Source: Acidobacteriota bacterium
GTDB taxonomy: Bacteria > Acidobacteriota > Polarisedimenticolia > Polarisedimenticolales > Polarisedimenticolaceae
DNA length: 17,426 nt
Direction of reading: 5' to 3'
NCBI GenBank assembly: GCA_011773795.1
Contig: WVWW01000190.1
Span: 752 to 18,177, forward strand
Below the pieces are notes generated by a model. It saw only the letters and a program-made list of their open reading frames with translations, made no database searches and was not told where the DNA came from. Numbering within the stretch: the stretch's first letter is position 1; each line of letters opens with the position of its first letter. A program made the position numbers and the translations under genes. Shown in pieces: positions 1 to 8,204 of this stretch.

Positions 1-1
1 C

Positions 2-250
2 CTGGTCTCGCTCGAGAACCTTGCGGGTGAGCCGGTCGCGGAAGGCGAGGTCGAGGTGCTCTACTCCAGCGGCAAGCGAATCGGCCCGATCCCGATCACC
101 CGTACCGCCGGGGCGCGGATCCGCTCCTTGCACCCGGGCCCGGTCGTGATCGTCGGCCGCGCGGATGGCTACAAGGAAGGGCGGTCGGACGACTCGGAGT
201 TGCACTCCGGCAAAGAAACCGTCGCCGTCGTCCGGCTCATCAAGAAGTAG
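2..250 (+). CDS. 3' end of a secreted-type protein with a beta-sandwich repeat (partial)
   Basis: Reading in frame from base 2, the first 82 codons are open up to the TAG stop at 248-250. The start lies outside the window. The visible residues resemble one carboxypeptidase-regulatory-like or Cna-B-like beta-sandwich repeat: alternating hydrophobic strands, an NLAGEPVAEGEVEVLY stretch typical of such folds, and a GADGY-type turn (here RADGYKEG). It ends in a short basic tail, LIKK, with no membrane segment. A GTG at 56 could serve as an internal start, but the frame is already open and protein-like before it, so truncation by the window edge is the better reading. Specific function is unknown. 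It is convergent with the next gene, and a palindrome lies immediately after its stop. Confidence 0.65.
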   Translation: MVSLENLAGEPVAEGEVEVLYSSGKRIGPIPITRTAGARIRSLHPGPVVIVGRADGYKEGRSDDSELHSGKETVAVVRLIKK

Positions 251-276
251 GGGGACAGACTTGAAGTCTGTCCCCC
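250..276. terminator. Perfect 12-bp palindrome between convergent genes, likely terminator or REP-like element
   Basis: Bases 250-261 (GGGGGACAGACT) pair perfectly with 265-276 (AGTCTGTCCCCC) around a 3-base loop. The hairpin begins at the last base of the left gene's stop codon and lies 12 bp before the stop of the minus-strand gene. On the plus strand it is followed by TTTC, a weak U tract; on the minus strand there is no T run. The position fits a terminator for the left gene. Palindromes of the form GGGGACAGAC...GTCTGTCCCC also occur as dispersed repeats in some bacterial genomes, so a REP-like repeat used as a terminator is possible. No second copy was noticed in this window. Confidence 0.6.
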
Positions 277-288
277 TTTCATTCTCCC

Positions 289-1275
289 CTAATAAGACAC
301 CTTGAACTCGCGCGCTCGGGGCAGCAGGCGCTCCGGTTCGTCCGCGTTACTCACGTCCAGCAGCCCCATCCCGGCAACATCGGCGGCGATCCAGAGATGG
401 GTACCGTCGAACCCGGCGCGCCCGATCGGCGCCGAGCGGTGGACGCGTAGCCTCGAACGTTCTCTGGGCGATCGGCTCTCCGAGGTGTCGAACAACTGGA
501 TCGCGGAACCGAGGTTCGAGACCGCGATGAGTCTCGCGCCGCAGGCCACGTGCTGAGCCGACCGTACGGGCGGCAGAAACTCGATCGGGCGCGTCGACAC
601 CTGTGGCTCGTAAAGCGCCGTGCCCTCGCTGCCCGCTGCGACGAAGAGCCGGTCCCCGATCCAGCACACGTCGCGCGCGGCGAACCGCGTCTCCAGCTTG
701 GCGACTTCTCGCGGGTTGTCGGGACGCCGGAGGTCGAAGACCCGGGCCCCGCCGTGACCCTCGGCCACCGCCAGCAACTCGCCGCCGACCGCCACGGCGC
801 GCAGGTCGCCACCGGTCGAAACGCGAGCGACCACACGGGGGTCCTCGAGCATCTCGATGTCGACCACCAGCAGGCCGCCCGAGCCGTCCGCAAGGAACAG
901 GTGGCGCCCGCTGCGCGCCACCCGCTTCACCTTGCCGTCCGTGTCCAGCCGGCCGAGCTCGACCGGTTCGGCGGGATTTGCGATATCCACGATCACGAGG
1001 CCGCGCGTGCCGGCGGCCAGGAACGCGTGGTTGTCGTCGATGACGATGTCGCTGACGGCGGAAGGGAGGGGGAACCAGCTCACGTCCTTAGGACGGATGG
1101 GATCGGAGACGTCATGGATCAGCATCCCTCCCGTCTGCCCGACGTAAGCGTGGCCGTGGTGACCGACCACGGCGAGCGTCTGGGTCGCGGCGGCTGCGTC
1201 CTCTTTGTCCTTGCCTCGGTTGGCGGAAGGCGGGACAACCTGGAACAGCAGGAGGAAGATAACGAGGATCCGCAT
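289..1275 (-). CDS. Secreted LVIVD-repeat protein, probable seven-bladed beta-propeller
   Basis: This 328-aa protein starts at ATG 1275. A long hydrophobic N-terminal run (residues 2-15) looks like a Sec signal peptide, with no lipobox cysteine. The rest is a series of degenerate LVIVD-type repeats ending in motifs such as LIHDVSDP, LVIVDIANP, LVVDIEMLEDP, VFDLRRPDNP, LFDTSESRSP and LLDVSNADEP. They lie near residues 52, 94, 136, 178, 220, 260 and 305, a period of about 42 residues, which suits a seven-bladed propeller. The fifth copy (LYEPQVSTRP) is the most degenerate. LVIVD proteins are usually exported and of unknown biochemical role. The gene is last in the minus-strand run, 20 bp after aceK, with no clear ribosome binding site. 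An upstream extension of the frame to 1584 is rejected because it lies inside aceK. Its ligand or partner is unknown. Confidence 0.85.
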   Translation of the reverse strand: MRILVIFLLLFQVVPPSANRGKDKEDAAAATQTLAVVGHHGHAYVGQTGGMLIHDVSDPIRPKDVSWFPLPSAVSDIVIDDNHAFLAAGTRGLVIVDIANPAEPVELGRLDTDGKVKRVARSGRHLFLADGSGGLLVVDIEMLEDPRVVARVSTGGDLRAVAVGGELLAVAEGHGGARVFDLRRPDNPREVAKLETRFAARDVCWIGDRLFVAAGSEGTALYEPQVSTRPIEFLPPVRSAQHVACGARLIAVSNLGSAIQLFDTSESRSPRERSRLRVHRSAPIGRAGFDGTHLWIAADVAGMGLLDVSNADEPERLLPRAREFKVSY

Positions 1276-1295
1276 CCCGCTAAGTTTATCAGTGC

Positions 1296-3002
1296 TCACA
1301 ACCCCGTCGGCCGCAACCGCCGCCGCGCCGGGTAGGGGAAGATGTCGACGACCTCGCCGGCACGGTGGCGCTCCTGCAGGTCTTTCCAGAAGCGCACGGT
1401 GAACAGGTCGCCGTGGTGCGTCTCGAACGTGCTGCGGAGCTCCTTCGGCAGGCCGAGGAAACGCCGGAATTCCTCGGGAAAGATGTCGTGCTCGCCGACA
1501 CCGAACCACGGTTCGGCGGACATCTCGTCCTCGTCGTCGCGCGGCGGGGGGAGATCGCGGAACCGACAGTCGGACAGCCGGCACAGCTCGTCGTAGTCGT
1601 AGAACACCACCCGCCCGTGCCGCGTGACCCCGAAGTTCTTGAGCAGGAAGTCTCCGGGAAAGACGTTCGCCGCCGCCAGCTCCTTGATCGCGCGGCCGTA
1701 GTCCAGCAACGCCCGGCGTGCCGGCTCGCGCTCGGCCTCACGCAGGTACAGGTTCAGCGGGGTCACCCGGCGTTCGGTGTAGAGGTGCGCGAAGGTCAAC
1801 GTCTCGCCGTCGTCGTCGACCGTCGAGCCGCACTCGCGAAGGATCTCCTCGAGCAACTCCGGGTCGAAACGATCACGTCGGAAGCGCAGCTGTTCGAACT
1901 CCTGCGCGTCGACCAGCCGACCGACACGGTCGCGTCGGAACACGAGCTCGTAGCGCTCGCGGACCTCCTCGCGCGTGACCCTCTTGGGGTAGGCGAAGCG
2001 GTCGCGGATCACCTTGAACACCTGGTCGTAGCCCGGCAGGCCGAAGACCAGCATCACCATGCCGCGGTCGATCGCCGCCGACTCGAAGCGGTTCGCGTTG
2101 CCGTCGAGGTGCGCCACCAGGGAGCGAAACTGCTCCGCCTTGCCGTGCTTGTGGAAGCCCAGCGAGGTATACAGGTCGGCGAGCGGCTTGAGCGGCATGA
2201 TCGACCGCAGAAAGGTGACCATCTGACGCGGTTGCTCGATGTCCACGTGGAAGTAGGAGCGGGCGAAGCTGAACAGGATGCTGACGTCGTTCTCGTCCAT
2301 CAGCACGGCATCGATCTCGATCCCGCGATCGCCGTGCGTCAGTGCCAGGACGAACGGGTTCCAGTCTCCCCCGATGATCATGCGGCCGACGATGTAGCAA
2401 CCCTTGTTGCGGTAGAACACCGAGCGCATCGTCTGCACGCGCTCGATCCCCATACGCCGGAGCTGGTTGCGCAGCCAGTTGTCGATCTGCAGTCCCGCCG
2501 CCGCGACGTCACGTTCCAGTTGAGCGTACGGTGCGCCCAGGTCGTGGTGAGCCAGCACCTCGCGGACGAGCGTTGTCGTGGTGCCCGTGACGGGATGCTC
2601 GTAGAACAGCTCGGCCTCGATCGACTCGGGCAGGACGGTGCTGCCCTCGACGAACTCGGTCATCGGATCGACACCGGTCGTGGCGAACACCCTGCGGGTA
2701 ACCGAGTTGAAAAACGTGCGCGCGAGCTCCGCGTTGGTGTCGCCCGACGAGATCTCGATGTAGCTCGCCTTGATATCCGCCCAGGCCGATCGATCGGGCC
2801 GGTCCCGGCCCTCGAACGTCGCCGTGATCTCGCCGACGGCCTGCGGGTAAAGGTCGAGCCGCGCGGCAGCCTGATGTTGCAAGCCGTGCCAGTCGCGTTC
2901 GACGAAACGCTGCCGCGCCTTGCCCGTGAGCTCGAGAAAAGCCTCCTGGTGTGTCCGGAAAGCCGTGTGGATGCGGAGCGCGGTCTGGTCGGCGTCGGGC
3001 AA
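1296..3002 (-). CDS. aceK: Isocitrate dehydrogenase kinase/phosphatase (AceK)
   Basis: The 568-aa product matches the usual AceK length (E. coli 578). AceK is a cytoplasmic bifunctional enzyme that phosphorylates isocitrate dehydrogenase to shut it down and removes the phosphate again, thereby sending isocitrate into the glyoxylate bypass. The N-terminal regulatory half leads into the kinase-like fold. K330 in VFKVIRD, D451 and N456 in PGDFLLKNFG, and D469 in FYDYDE line up at a constant offset of six with E. coli K336, D457, N462 and D475. The C-terminal GLP, HGDLFTVRFW and DIFPYP blocks are also typical. The start is TTG 3002, with AGGA eight bases upstream overlapping the HtpX stop, and N-terminal similarity (LELT-x4-RF-x3-DWH) supports it. 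It lies 10 bp after the HtpX-like gene, suggesting coupling. No aceA, aceB or icd is visible in the window. Confidence 0.95.
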   Translation of the reverse strand: MPDADQTALRIHTAFRTHQEAFLELTGKARQRFVERDWHGLQHQAAARLDLYPQAVGEITATFEGRDRPDRSAWADIKASYIEISSGDTNAELARTFFNSVTRRVFATTGVDPMTEFVEGSTVLPESIEAELFYEHPVTGTTTTLVREVLAHHDLGAPYAQLERDVAAAGLQIDNWLRNQLRRMGIERVQTMRSVFYRNKGCYIVGRMIIGGDWNPFVLALTHGDRGIEIDAVLMDENDVSILFSFARSYFHVDIEQPRQMVTFLRSIMPLKPLADLYTSLGFHKHGKAEQFRSLVAHLDGNANRFESAAIDRGMVMLVFGLPGYDQVFKVIRDRFAYPKRVTREEVRERYELVFRRDRVGRLVDAQEFEQLRFRRDRFDPELLEEILRECGSTVDDDGETLTFAHLYTERRVTPLNLYLREAEREPARRALLDYGRAIKELAAANVFPGDFLLKNFGVTRHGRVVFYDYDELCRLSDCRFRDLPPPRDDEDEMSAEPWFGVGEHDIFPEEFRRFLGLPKELRSTFETHHGDLFTVRFWKDLQERHRAGEVVDIFPYPARRRLRPTGL

Positions 3003-3012
3003 GGATTCGATC

Positions 3013-4413
3013 CTATGCGGTGATCTCGATCTTACGTTTACACCTCGGGCAGGTGATTCGCCCGGATTTCATCGCCGGGCTGATCTGGTGCGCACGACCG
3101 CAGGCACACTCGAAGGAGTCCCAGCCGGTGCCCTGACGCTTGTGGGTCAGGGTTTTCGGCGCTTCGGCCGCTGATTCCGCCGGTTGCTCGCCGGCTCTGG
3201 GGATCGCGTGGCTCCGCCCGCACTTGGGGCACTTCAGTGACTGATGCCGCGCCCCGGCCGGGGCCTTGATGCGTACGCCGCAAAGGCACGGGATCAGCAG
3301 CATCCCGGCGAAGCGGTCGAGGATGTCCGTGGCCACCCGCGCACGTTCGACCGCCGACTGCTTGGGATCCGCCTCGACACTCGCCTCGCGCATGGCCACC
3401 GTCTCTCCGGCGCCGGCACGGGTCACCGAGGACGGCAGGCAACCCTTCCCGGTGACCTCCTTGAATGCGTTTTCGTAGTCGAGCCAGCCAGCGCCGCCGC
3501 TCATCGCCTCGAGCACGGCGATCCGCTTCTCGGTCGGCGGGTGGGTCGAGAACAGGCTCCCGCCTCTCGCCGACAGCTGCAGCGGGTTGACGATGTACAT
3601 CGGCGCGAGCGCCCGCGCGGTCGACTGCTTGGTCTGCTTGCGCTGCCCCTGAGCCGACCCCGAGATCTTGCGCAGGGCCGATGCCAGCCCGGGAGGGTAG
3701 CGCGTGTAGCGCGCGGCGGAGGCGTCTGCGAGGTATTCGCGTTTTCTGGACACCGCGTAGTACAGCATGTTGGCGAACAGCGGTGCGAGGATCGCCATCA
3801 CCAGCGCCAGGATCAGGAAGATCGCCTGGCCCTCACCCTTGCCGCCGCCTCGGCGTCGGCCGCCGCCGTACCACAACGAACGCAGGAAGATGTCCGCGAT
3901 GATCACGATGGCTCCGACCATCACGGTGGCCGTCGTGAGGAAGCGGATGTCGTAGTTCTTGATGTGGGCGATCTCGTGGGCGACGACGCCCTGCAGCTCG
4001 TCGCGGTTGAGTCGCCGCAACAGTCCCGTGGTCACCGCGACGGCCGATTTTTCCGGCTTGCGCCCGGTGGCGAAGGCGTTGGGCATGTCGTTGTCGATGA
4101 CGTAAACCGACGGCATCGTGCCGAGACCCGAGGCGATCGTCATCTCCTCGACGACGTTCCAGAGCAGCGGCGCATCTTCCTTCTCGATGCGCTTGGCGCC
4201 GGCGCTCATCAGGATCAGCTGATCGCCACCGCTCATCGACACGAGCAGCAGGATCAACCACAACATCAACGCGGCGACGGCACCGACGAGAGCGCCCTCG
4301 AGGTTGCCGATCCAGGCGCCGCCGACGAGCGCGCCCATCACGACCAGCAACATGGCCATTACCACGACGATCGCACGCGACCGCCGGATGTTGCTCTGGA
4401 TCGCTTCCCACAT
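3013..4413 (-). CDS. HtpX-like M48 membrane zinc protease with two C-terminal zinc ribbons
   Basis: This 466-aa protein is an M48B (HtpX-type) integral membrane metalloprotease that would cut damaged membrane proteins. Two N-terminal helices (about 14-34 and 39-61) precede the catalytic HEIAH at 146-150. Two further helices follow (about 159-178 and 196-217), then SRKREYLAD with the third zinc ligand, probably E226, and the THPPTEKRI motif at 290-298 that normally closes HtpX. An extra 160 residues follow. They contain two copies of C-x-C-G, 16 residues, C-x2-C (376, 378, 395, 398 and 436, 438, 455, 458), joined by an Ala/Glu-rich linker. Spacing is identical in both, so they are probably duplicated zinc ribbons. 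The start is ATG 4413, 24 bp after lemA, without a strong ribosome binding site. The LemA neighbour is a common partner for such proteases. Confidence 0.92.
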   Translation of the reverse strand: MWEAIQSNIRRSRAIVVVMAMLLVVMGALVGGAWIGNLEGALVGAVAALMLWLILLLVSMSGGDQLILMSAGAKRIEKEDAPLLWNVVEEMTIASGLGTMPSVYVIDNDMPNAFATGRKPEKSAVAVTTGLLRRLNRDELQGVVAHEIAHIKNYDIRFLTTATVMVGAIVIIADIFLRSLWYGGGRRRGGGKGEGQAIFLILALVMAILAPLFANMLYYAVSRKREYLADASAARYTRYPPGLASALRKISGSAQGQRKQTKQSTARALAPMYIVNPLQLSARGGSLFSTHPPTEKRIAVLEAMSGGAGWLDYENAFKEVTGKGCLPSSVTRAGAGETVAMREASVEADPKQSAVERARVATDILDRFAGMLLIPCLCGVRIKAPAGARHQSLKCPKCGRSHAIPRAGEQPAESAAEAPKTLTHKRQGTGWDSFECACGRAHQISPAMKSGRITCPRCKRKIEITA

Positions 4414-4437
4414 GCAGGATCAGGACCGGGGCAACGG

Positions 4438-5004
4438 CTAGAAGCTGACCTTCGGGACCGCGCGTTCCGCTTCGTCGCTGAGCTCGAAGAACTCTTCCTG
4501 CTTGAAGTTGAACATCCCGGCGATGATGTTCGCGGGGAACATCTGGGTCCGGGTGTTGTAGGTCATCACCGAGTCGTTGTAGTGCTGGCGCGAGAAGCCG
4601 ATCTTGTTCTCGGTCGAGGTCAGCTCCTCCTGGAGCCCCAGGAAGTTCTGGTTCGCCTTGAGGTCCGGGTACTGCTCGACCACGACCATCAGCCGACCGA
4701 GTGCCGCGGAGAGCTCACCCTCGGCGGCGGACTGCGGCCCCACACCCTCGGCCGACACGGCCTTGGCCCGGGCTTCCGTGACGCCCTGCAGCGTGCTCTT
4801 CTCGTGTCCGGCGTAGCCCTTGACCGTCTCGACCAGGTTCGGGATCAGGTCGTGACGCCGCTTGAGCTGGACGTCGATCTGGGCCCAGGCGTTCTTGACC
4901 TGGTTCCGCAGCCGGACCAGGCCGTTGTATATGCCGATGGCCCAACCTGCGACGGCGAGAAACAGGACGAAGATCACGCCGAGACCGATCATCATTGGCA
5001 ACAT
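4438..5004 (-). CDS. lemA: LemA family membrane protein
   Basis: The 188-aa product has the standard LemA layout. A single N-terminal transmembrane helix (about residues 4-26) leads to YNGLVRLRNQVKNAWAQIDV, the family signature, then the RRHDLIPNLVETVKGYAGHE helix and a coiled alpha-helical body. FSRQHYND near residue 140, MFPANIIAGMF and the closing F-x2-EEFFEL motif are also diagnostic. LemA proteins expose a helical bundle outside or at the membrane and are of uncertain biochemical role. They are often encoded next to HtpX-type proteases or TPM-domain proteins. The start is ATG 5004, preceded by AAGGAG six bases upstream, one of the best ribosome binding sites in the run. It sits between a zinc-finger gene and the HtpX-like gene, so a shared membrane quality-control role is a fair inference. 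Confidence 0.95.
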   Translation of the reverse strand: MLPMMIGLGVIFVLFLAVAGWAIGIYNGLVRLRNQVKNAWAQIDVQLKRRHDLIPNLVETVKGYAGHEKSTLQGVTEARAKAVSAEGVGPQSAAEGELSAALGRLMVVVEQYPDLKANQNFLGLQEELTSTENKIGFSRQHYNDSVMTYNTRTQMFPANIIAGMFNFKQEEFFELSDEAERAVPKVSF

Positions 5005-5063
5005 GGGGGACTCCTTCTAGACGTATCCATGTCGTGTCGTCGGACACGTGGACGTTGGAAGAC

Positions 5064-5480
5064 TCAATCGTGGGATCCGGAAACCGAAAGGCTGTTCGCG
5101 AAGAGTCGCGCGAAGTAGCGGGCCACCTCGCCCTCGTCGTCGTCATGGGCCGTGTGCCCGCGGACGACCGTGTCGAGCTCTCCCCGGTCGAACCACAGGC
5201 CGTGGCCCCGAGGGCAACGGTCCAGTTCGACGACGGGATCCCGACCGACGTCGAGTGTGCGCAACTTGCGCGAGCAGCGGGGGCAGCGTCGCTTGGTCGC
5301 CGCGCCCGAAACGGCGGATTCCAGAGCGGCGGCGAGGGGCCCCGGGCTGGCGCCGGAGAGCTCGGTGATCTGCTCGAGCTCGCCGCCATCGAGCCAGGTG
5401 CCGGAGCATTCGACACAGTGGTCGATCTCCACGCCGTCGAGTTCGTAAGCCACCATCGGTTTTCGGCACACGGGGCACAT
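5064..5480 (-). CDS. Two-finger zf-TFIIB domain protein
   Basis: This 138-aa soluble protein carries two copies of the zf-TFIIB type zinc ribbon. The first is CPVC at residues 2-5 with HCVECSGTWLDGGELEQI at 21-38. The second is CPRC at 66-69 with CPRGHGLWFDRGEL at 89-102, where histidine 93 replaces the last cysteine. The C-x2-C...C-x2-C-x-G-x-W-L-D-x-G-E-L pattern is diagnostic for the domain, but the biochemical function of the family is not established. The tail (about 111-138) is acidic at first and unstructured-looking. The start is ATG 5480 with AAGGG six bases upstream, 30 bp after the stop of the oxidoreductase gene. It is followed by lemA and the zinc-ribbon HtpX-like gene. A role with them in membrane protein handling, or as a metal-binding accessory, is inference only. 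Confidence 0.88.
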   Translation of the reverse strand: MCPVCRKPMVAYELDGVEIDHCVECSGTWLDGGELEQITELSGASPGPLAAALESAVSGAATKRRCPRCSRKLRTLDVGRDPVVELDRCPRGHGLWFDRGELDTVVRGHTAHDDDEGEVARYFARLFANSLSVSGSHD

Positions 5481-5510
5481 GTCGAACCCTTCTAACCGCG
5501 AGGCCCTATT

Positions 5511-8198
5511 CTATTCGTTCTTCAGCTGATAACACTGTTTTGCGGGGTGAAGCGGGCGATTGAGCCAGGTCGGCCTGCGCAGGCCGCCGGGCCCCGGAGC
5601 GGGGACCGTACGGGCAAGCCAGTCCCGGTACACCTTCTCCGCGGCCGCCGTGTCGACGAACACGTCGCCGTAGCGGTCCTCCGCGTCGGCCGGCTCGACG
5701 ACGACCTTCTGGTGCCAGCAGTGCATGCCGCTGACCGGGTCGGGCTGGACCGGGAAGGTGAGGTTCTGGTTGACGCCGACCTCGCTCCACCACACGCGGC
5801 GGGTGTCCGGGTCGCGACTCTCGAACGGCGTGAGGCCTTGCTTCTGGCGGAAGAGAAAACTGCGCTCCTTGCGCTCGATGTCCACCAGCGATGTCGAGAG
5901 CTTGTCGCCACCGTCGTCGCGATGGATGCGCCAGCGCCCCACGTGGTGCGAGCAGGCGACGACGCCGGGGTGGATTCCCTCGGTCACCCAGACGCGCGGG
6001 ACGAAGTAGCCGATGGCCGTCCGGACGCGCGCCAGCTCTCCGTTGACCAGCCCGATGCGTTCGGCATCGGCCGGGTGGACCCACAGCGGGTTGGTGTGGG
6101 AGATCTCCTGCAGCCACTTGGCGTTGCCGGAGCGCGTGTGGATCAGCGTCGGCAGCCGGAACGTCGGCAGCAGGACCATCTCGCCGCGCCTGTCGTCCAG
6201 CTCGCGCCAGTGGACGTGCGAGCGAAGATAACCGGGCAACGCCTGGTCCGCGTGACCCCACTCACTCAGGGTCTGCGAGAAGACCTCGAGCCGGCCGCTC
6301 GGCGTCGGGAACCCCGCGTCGTCCTTCTCGTAGCGCCGCTGCCCGGCGTAGGGCACCTCGAAGGCGCCGTAGCGGCGCATGTACTCGAGCGGCGTCAGGC
6401 CCGCCTCGGCGGCCGCCTCCGGGAGCCCCGGGACGTTGTGATCGAAGATGTCGGCGTAGTACTCGTCGAGGCTGCGCGGCTGCCCCGGCTTCGACTTCGA
6501 CTCGAACCAGCGGCGGATGCCGAGCTCGCCGTCGGGGTCGATGCGCCACGTCAGCGCGATCCAGAACTCGGCCTCTTCCCAGACCTCGCCGGGGTTCGAC
6601 CCCAGCGTGGTGTCGACCGGCGAGCCGGTTTCCAGGCGGCGGAACTCCCGGCCGACGGGCTGGCGGAAGCCGATCCACGTGCCGGCGTGCGTCTCCTGGC
6701 TCATCAGGTCGTGCCGCTCCGGACCGAGGCCCATCGGCAGCACCCAGTCGGCCCACTGCGCCGTCTCCGACCAGATCGGCGTCAGCGCGACGTGGCAGCC
6801 GACGCGGTCCTCGTCCTCGAGCATCTCGATCCACGAGCAGCCGTCGGGGTTGGTCCAGACCGGGTTGTAGACGCGCGTGAAGTAGACGTCGAGCTTCTTG
6901 TCCTGCTCCCGCAGCAGGTGCGGCAGCAGGAAGCTCATCTCGTAGTGCGCCAGCGGGTACTCGCGCGGCCAGATCAACTCGTTCCAGCGTTCGATCGGGG
7001 GCGGGCTGTCGCTCGGCTTGGGAACGAACTTGTCCCAGCTGTTGGGGTTGACCCCGCCGGGGCGGCCGACGCTGCCGGTCAGCACGTGCAGCAGCATCAG
7101 CGCGCGCGCGATCTGCCAGCCGCCGAGGTTGCCGCTCGCCGCGTTGCGCCACAGGTGACTGGCGAAGCGCCCCTCCGCTGCGGCGATCTCGTCGGCCAGC
7201 TTATCGACCGTGTCGGCCGGGATGCGGCACTCCTCGGCGACGAACTCCGGGGTGAACTCGGCGTAGCGTCGTTTCAACCAGGCGACGAACCGTTCGAACG
7301 TCCCGTCACCGCCGGGATCGACGGCGGCGAGCGTCTCGCGCCAGTTCGTCCAGCGTTCCACGAACTCGGCGTCGAACCGATCGGTCGCGAGCAGCCGGTG
7401 GGCCACGCCGAGCAACAGGGCCGCCTCGCTGCCCGGCCACGTGGGGACCCAGTGGTCGGCGTGAGTCGACGTGTTGGACAGCCGCGTGTCGATGACGGCG
7501 ATCCGTGCGCCCTCGCTCTTGGCGTCGATGATGCGTTGCGCGTGCGGGTTGAAGTAGTGACCGGTCTCGAGATGTGCCGAGAGCAGCAGGATGAACTTCG
7601 CCTGGGCGTAGTCCGGCGAGGGCCGGTCGGCGCCGAACCACAGCGCGTAGCCCGTGCGCGCCGAGGCGCTGCAGACGTTGGTGTGGCTGTTGTGCCCGTC
7701 GATGCCCCAGGCCGTCAGCATGCGCGGCACGAAGTGGTCGTCGCCCGGACGGCCGACGTGGTACATCACCTCGTCGTGACGGCCCTCGTCGAACGCCGCG
7801 GCGATCCGGCCGCCGATCTCGTCCAGCGCCTCGTCCCACGTCGCCTTCTCGTAACGTCCCGAGCCACGCGGGCCGACCCGGCGTAACGGTGTGAGGATGC
7901 GCTCGGGCGACTGCACCTGGTTGATCGTCGCCGGTCCCTTGGCGCAGGTGCGGCCGCGGCTGCCCGGGTGCACCGGGTTGCCCTCGAACTTGCGCACCTC
8001 GCCCGTCTCCTTGTCCACGAAGGCCAGCAGCCCGCAGGCCGACTCGCAGTTGAAGCAGATCGTCGGGATGCAGCGGTAGTGCCGCTCGACGCGGCGCGGC
8101 CAGGCCGCCGCGTCGAGCTCGACCCAGTCGTCCCAGCGCTCCGGATCGGGGGCGGTCGAGAGGTTCCACGGTGATCGTCTGGCGTCGGGTTTGCCCAA
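5511..8198 (-). CDS. Molybdopterin oxidoreductase catalytic subunit (CISM family), substrate unknown
   Basis: This 895-aa protein belongs to the DMSO reductase / formate dehydrogenase superfamily that uses a bis-molybdopterin-guanine-dinucleotide cofactor. An N-terminal [4Fe-4S] site is formed by C48, C51, C55 and C85 (CFNCESAC then RTCAKGPA). C176 in HTNVCSASAR is the likely Mo or W ligand; it is Cys, not Sec or Ser. The closing MopB dinucleotide-binding domain is visible from about residue 665 (LLPTFRLPTLIHTRSGN, then NPLWVHPADAERIGL and HHVGRWR). The N-terminus, MGKPDARRSPWNL, contains no Tat twin-arginine signal. The gene lies 12 bp after the Fe-S/NrfD fusion, so the two encode one complex. 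The start is TTG 8198 with GGAGG six bases upstream. Formate, polysulfide, thiosulfate or another substrate cannot be chosen from sequence alone. Confidence 0.92.
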   Translation of the reverse strand: MGKPDARRSPWNLSTAPDPERWDDWVELDAAAWPRRVERHYRCIPTICFNCESACGLLAFVDKETGEVRKFEGNPVHPGSRGRTCAKGPATINQVQSPERILTPLRRVGPRGSGRYEKATWDEALDEIGGRIAAAFDEGRHDEVMYHVGRPGDDHFVPRMLTAWGIDGHNSHTNVCSASARTGYALWFGADRPSPDYAQAKFILLLSAHLETGHYFNPHAQRIIDAKSEGARIAVIDTRLSNTSTHADHWVPTWPGSEAALLLGVAHRLLATDRFDAEFVERWTNWRETLAAVDPGGDGTFERFVAWLKRRYAEFTPEFVAEECRIPADTVDKLADEIAAAEGRFASHLWRNAASGNLGGWQIARALMLLHVLTGSVGRPGGVNPNSWDKFVPKPSDSPPPIERWNELIWPREYPLAHYEMSFLLPHLLREQDKKLDVYFTRVYNPVWTNPDGCSWIEMLEDEDRVGCHVALTPIWSETAQWADWVLPMGLGPERHDLMSQETHAGTWIGFRQPVGREFRRLETGSPVDTTLGSNPGEVWEEAEFWIALTWRIDPDGELGIRRWFESKSKPGQPRSLDEYYADIFDHNVPGLPEAAAEAGLTPLEYMRRYGAFEVPYAGQRRYEKDDAGFPTPSGRLEVFSQTLSEWGHADQALPGYLRSHVHWRELDDRRGEMVLLPTFRLPTLIHTRSGNAKWLQEISHTNPLWVHPADAERIGLVNGELARVRTAIGYFVPRVWVTEGIHPGVVACSHHVGRWRIHRDDGGDKLSTSLVDIERKERSFLFRQKQGLTPFESRDPDTRRVWWSEVGVNQNLTFPVQPDPVSGMHCWHQKVVVEPADAEDRYGDVFVDTAAAEKVYRDWLARTVPAPGPGGLRRPTWLNRPLHPAKQCYQLKNE

Positions 8199-8204
8199 GC
8201 TTGA

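Noticed and set aside
1276..1584. N-terminal extension of the LVIVD gene
   Set aside because: It overlaps the aceK 3' end and has an Arg/Pro-rich shadow composition, while ATG 1275 gives a clean signal peptide.
1365..3023. 552-codon plus-strand frame over aceK
   Set aside because: It is antisense to aceK, whose catalytic residues all align with E. coli. It has no domain of its own.
3244..5118. 624-codon plus-strand frame over HtpX and LemA
   Set aside because: It is antisense to two confident genes, and its translation is a charged His/Asp/Arg-rich shadow without motifs.
5547..7886. 779-codon open frame on the plus strand
   Set aside because: It lies wholly antisense to the molybdopterin oxidoreductase. 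It is rich in Arg, Val, Asp and Gln, with no recognisable domain, as expected from a GC-rich third-position shadow.
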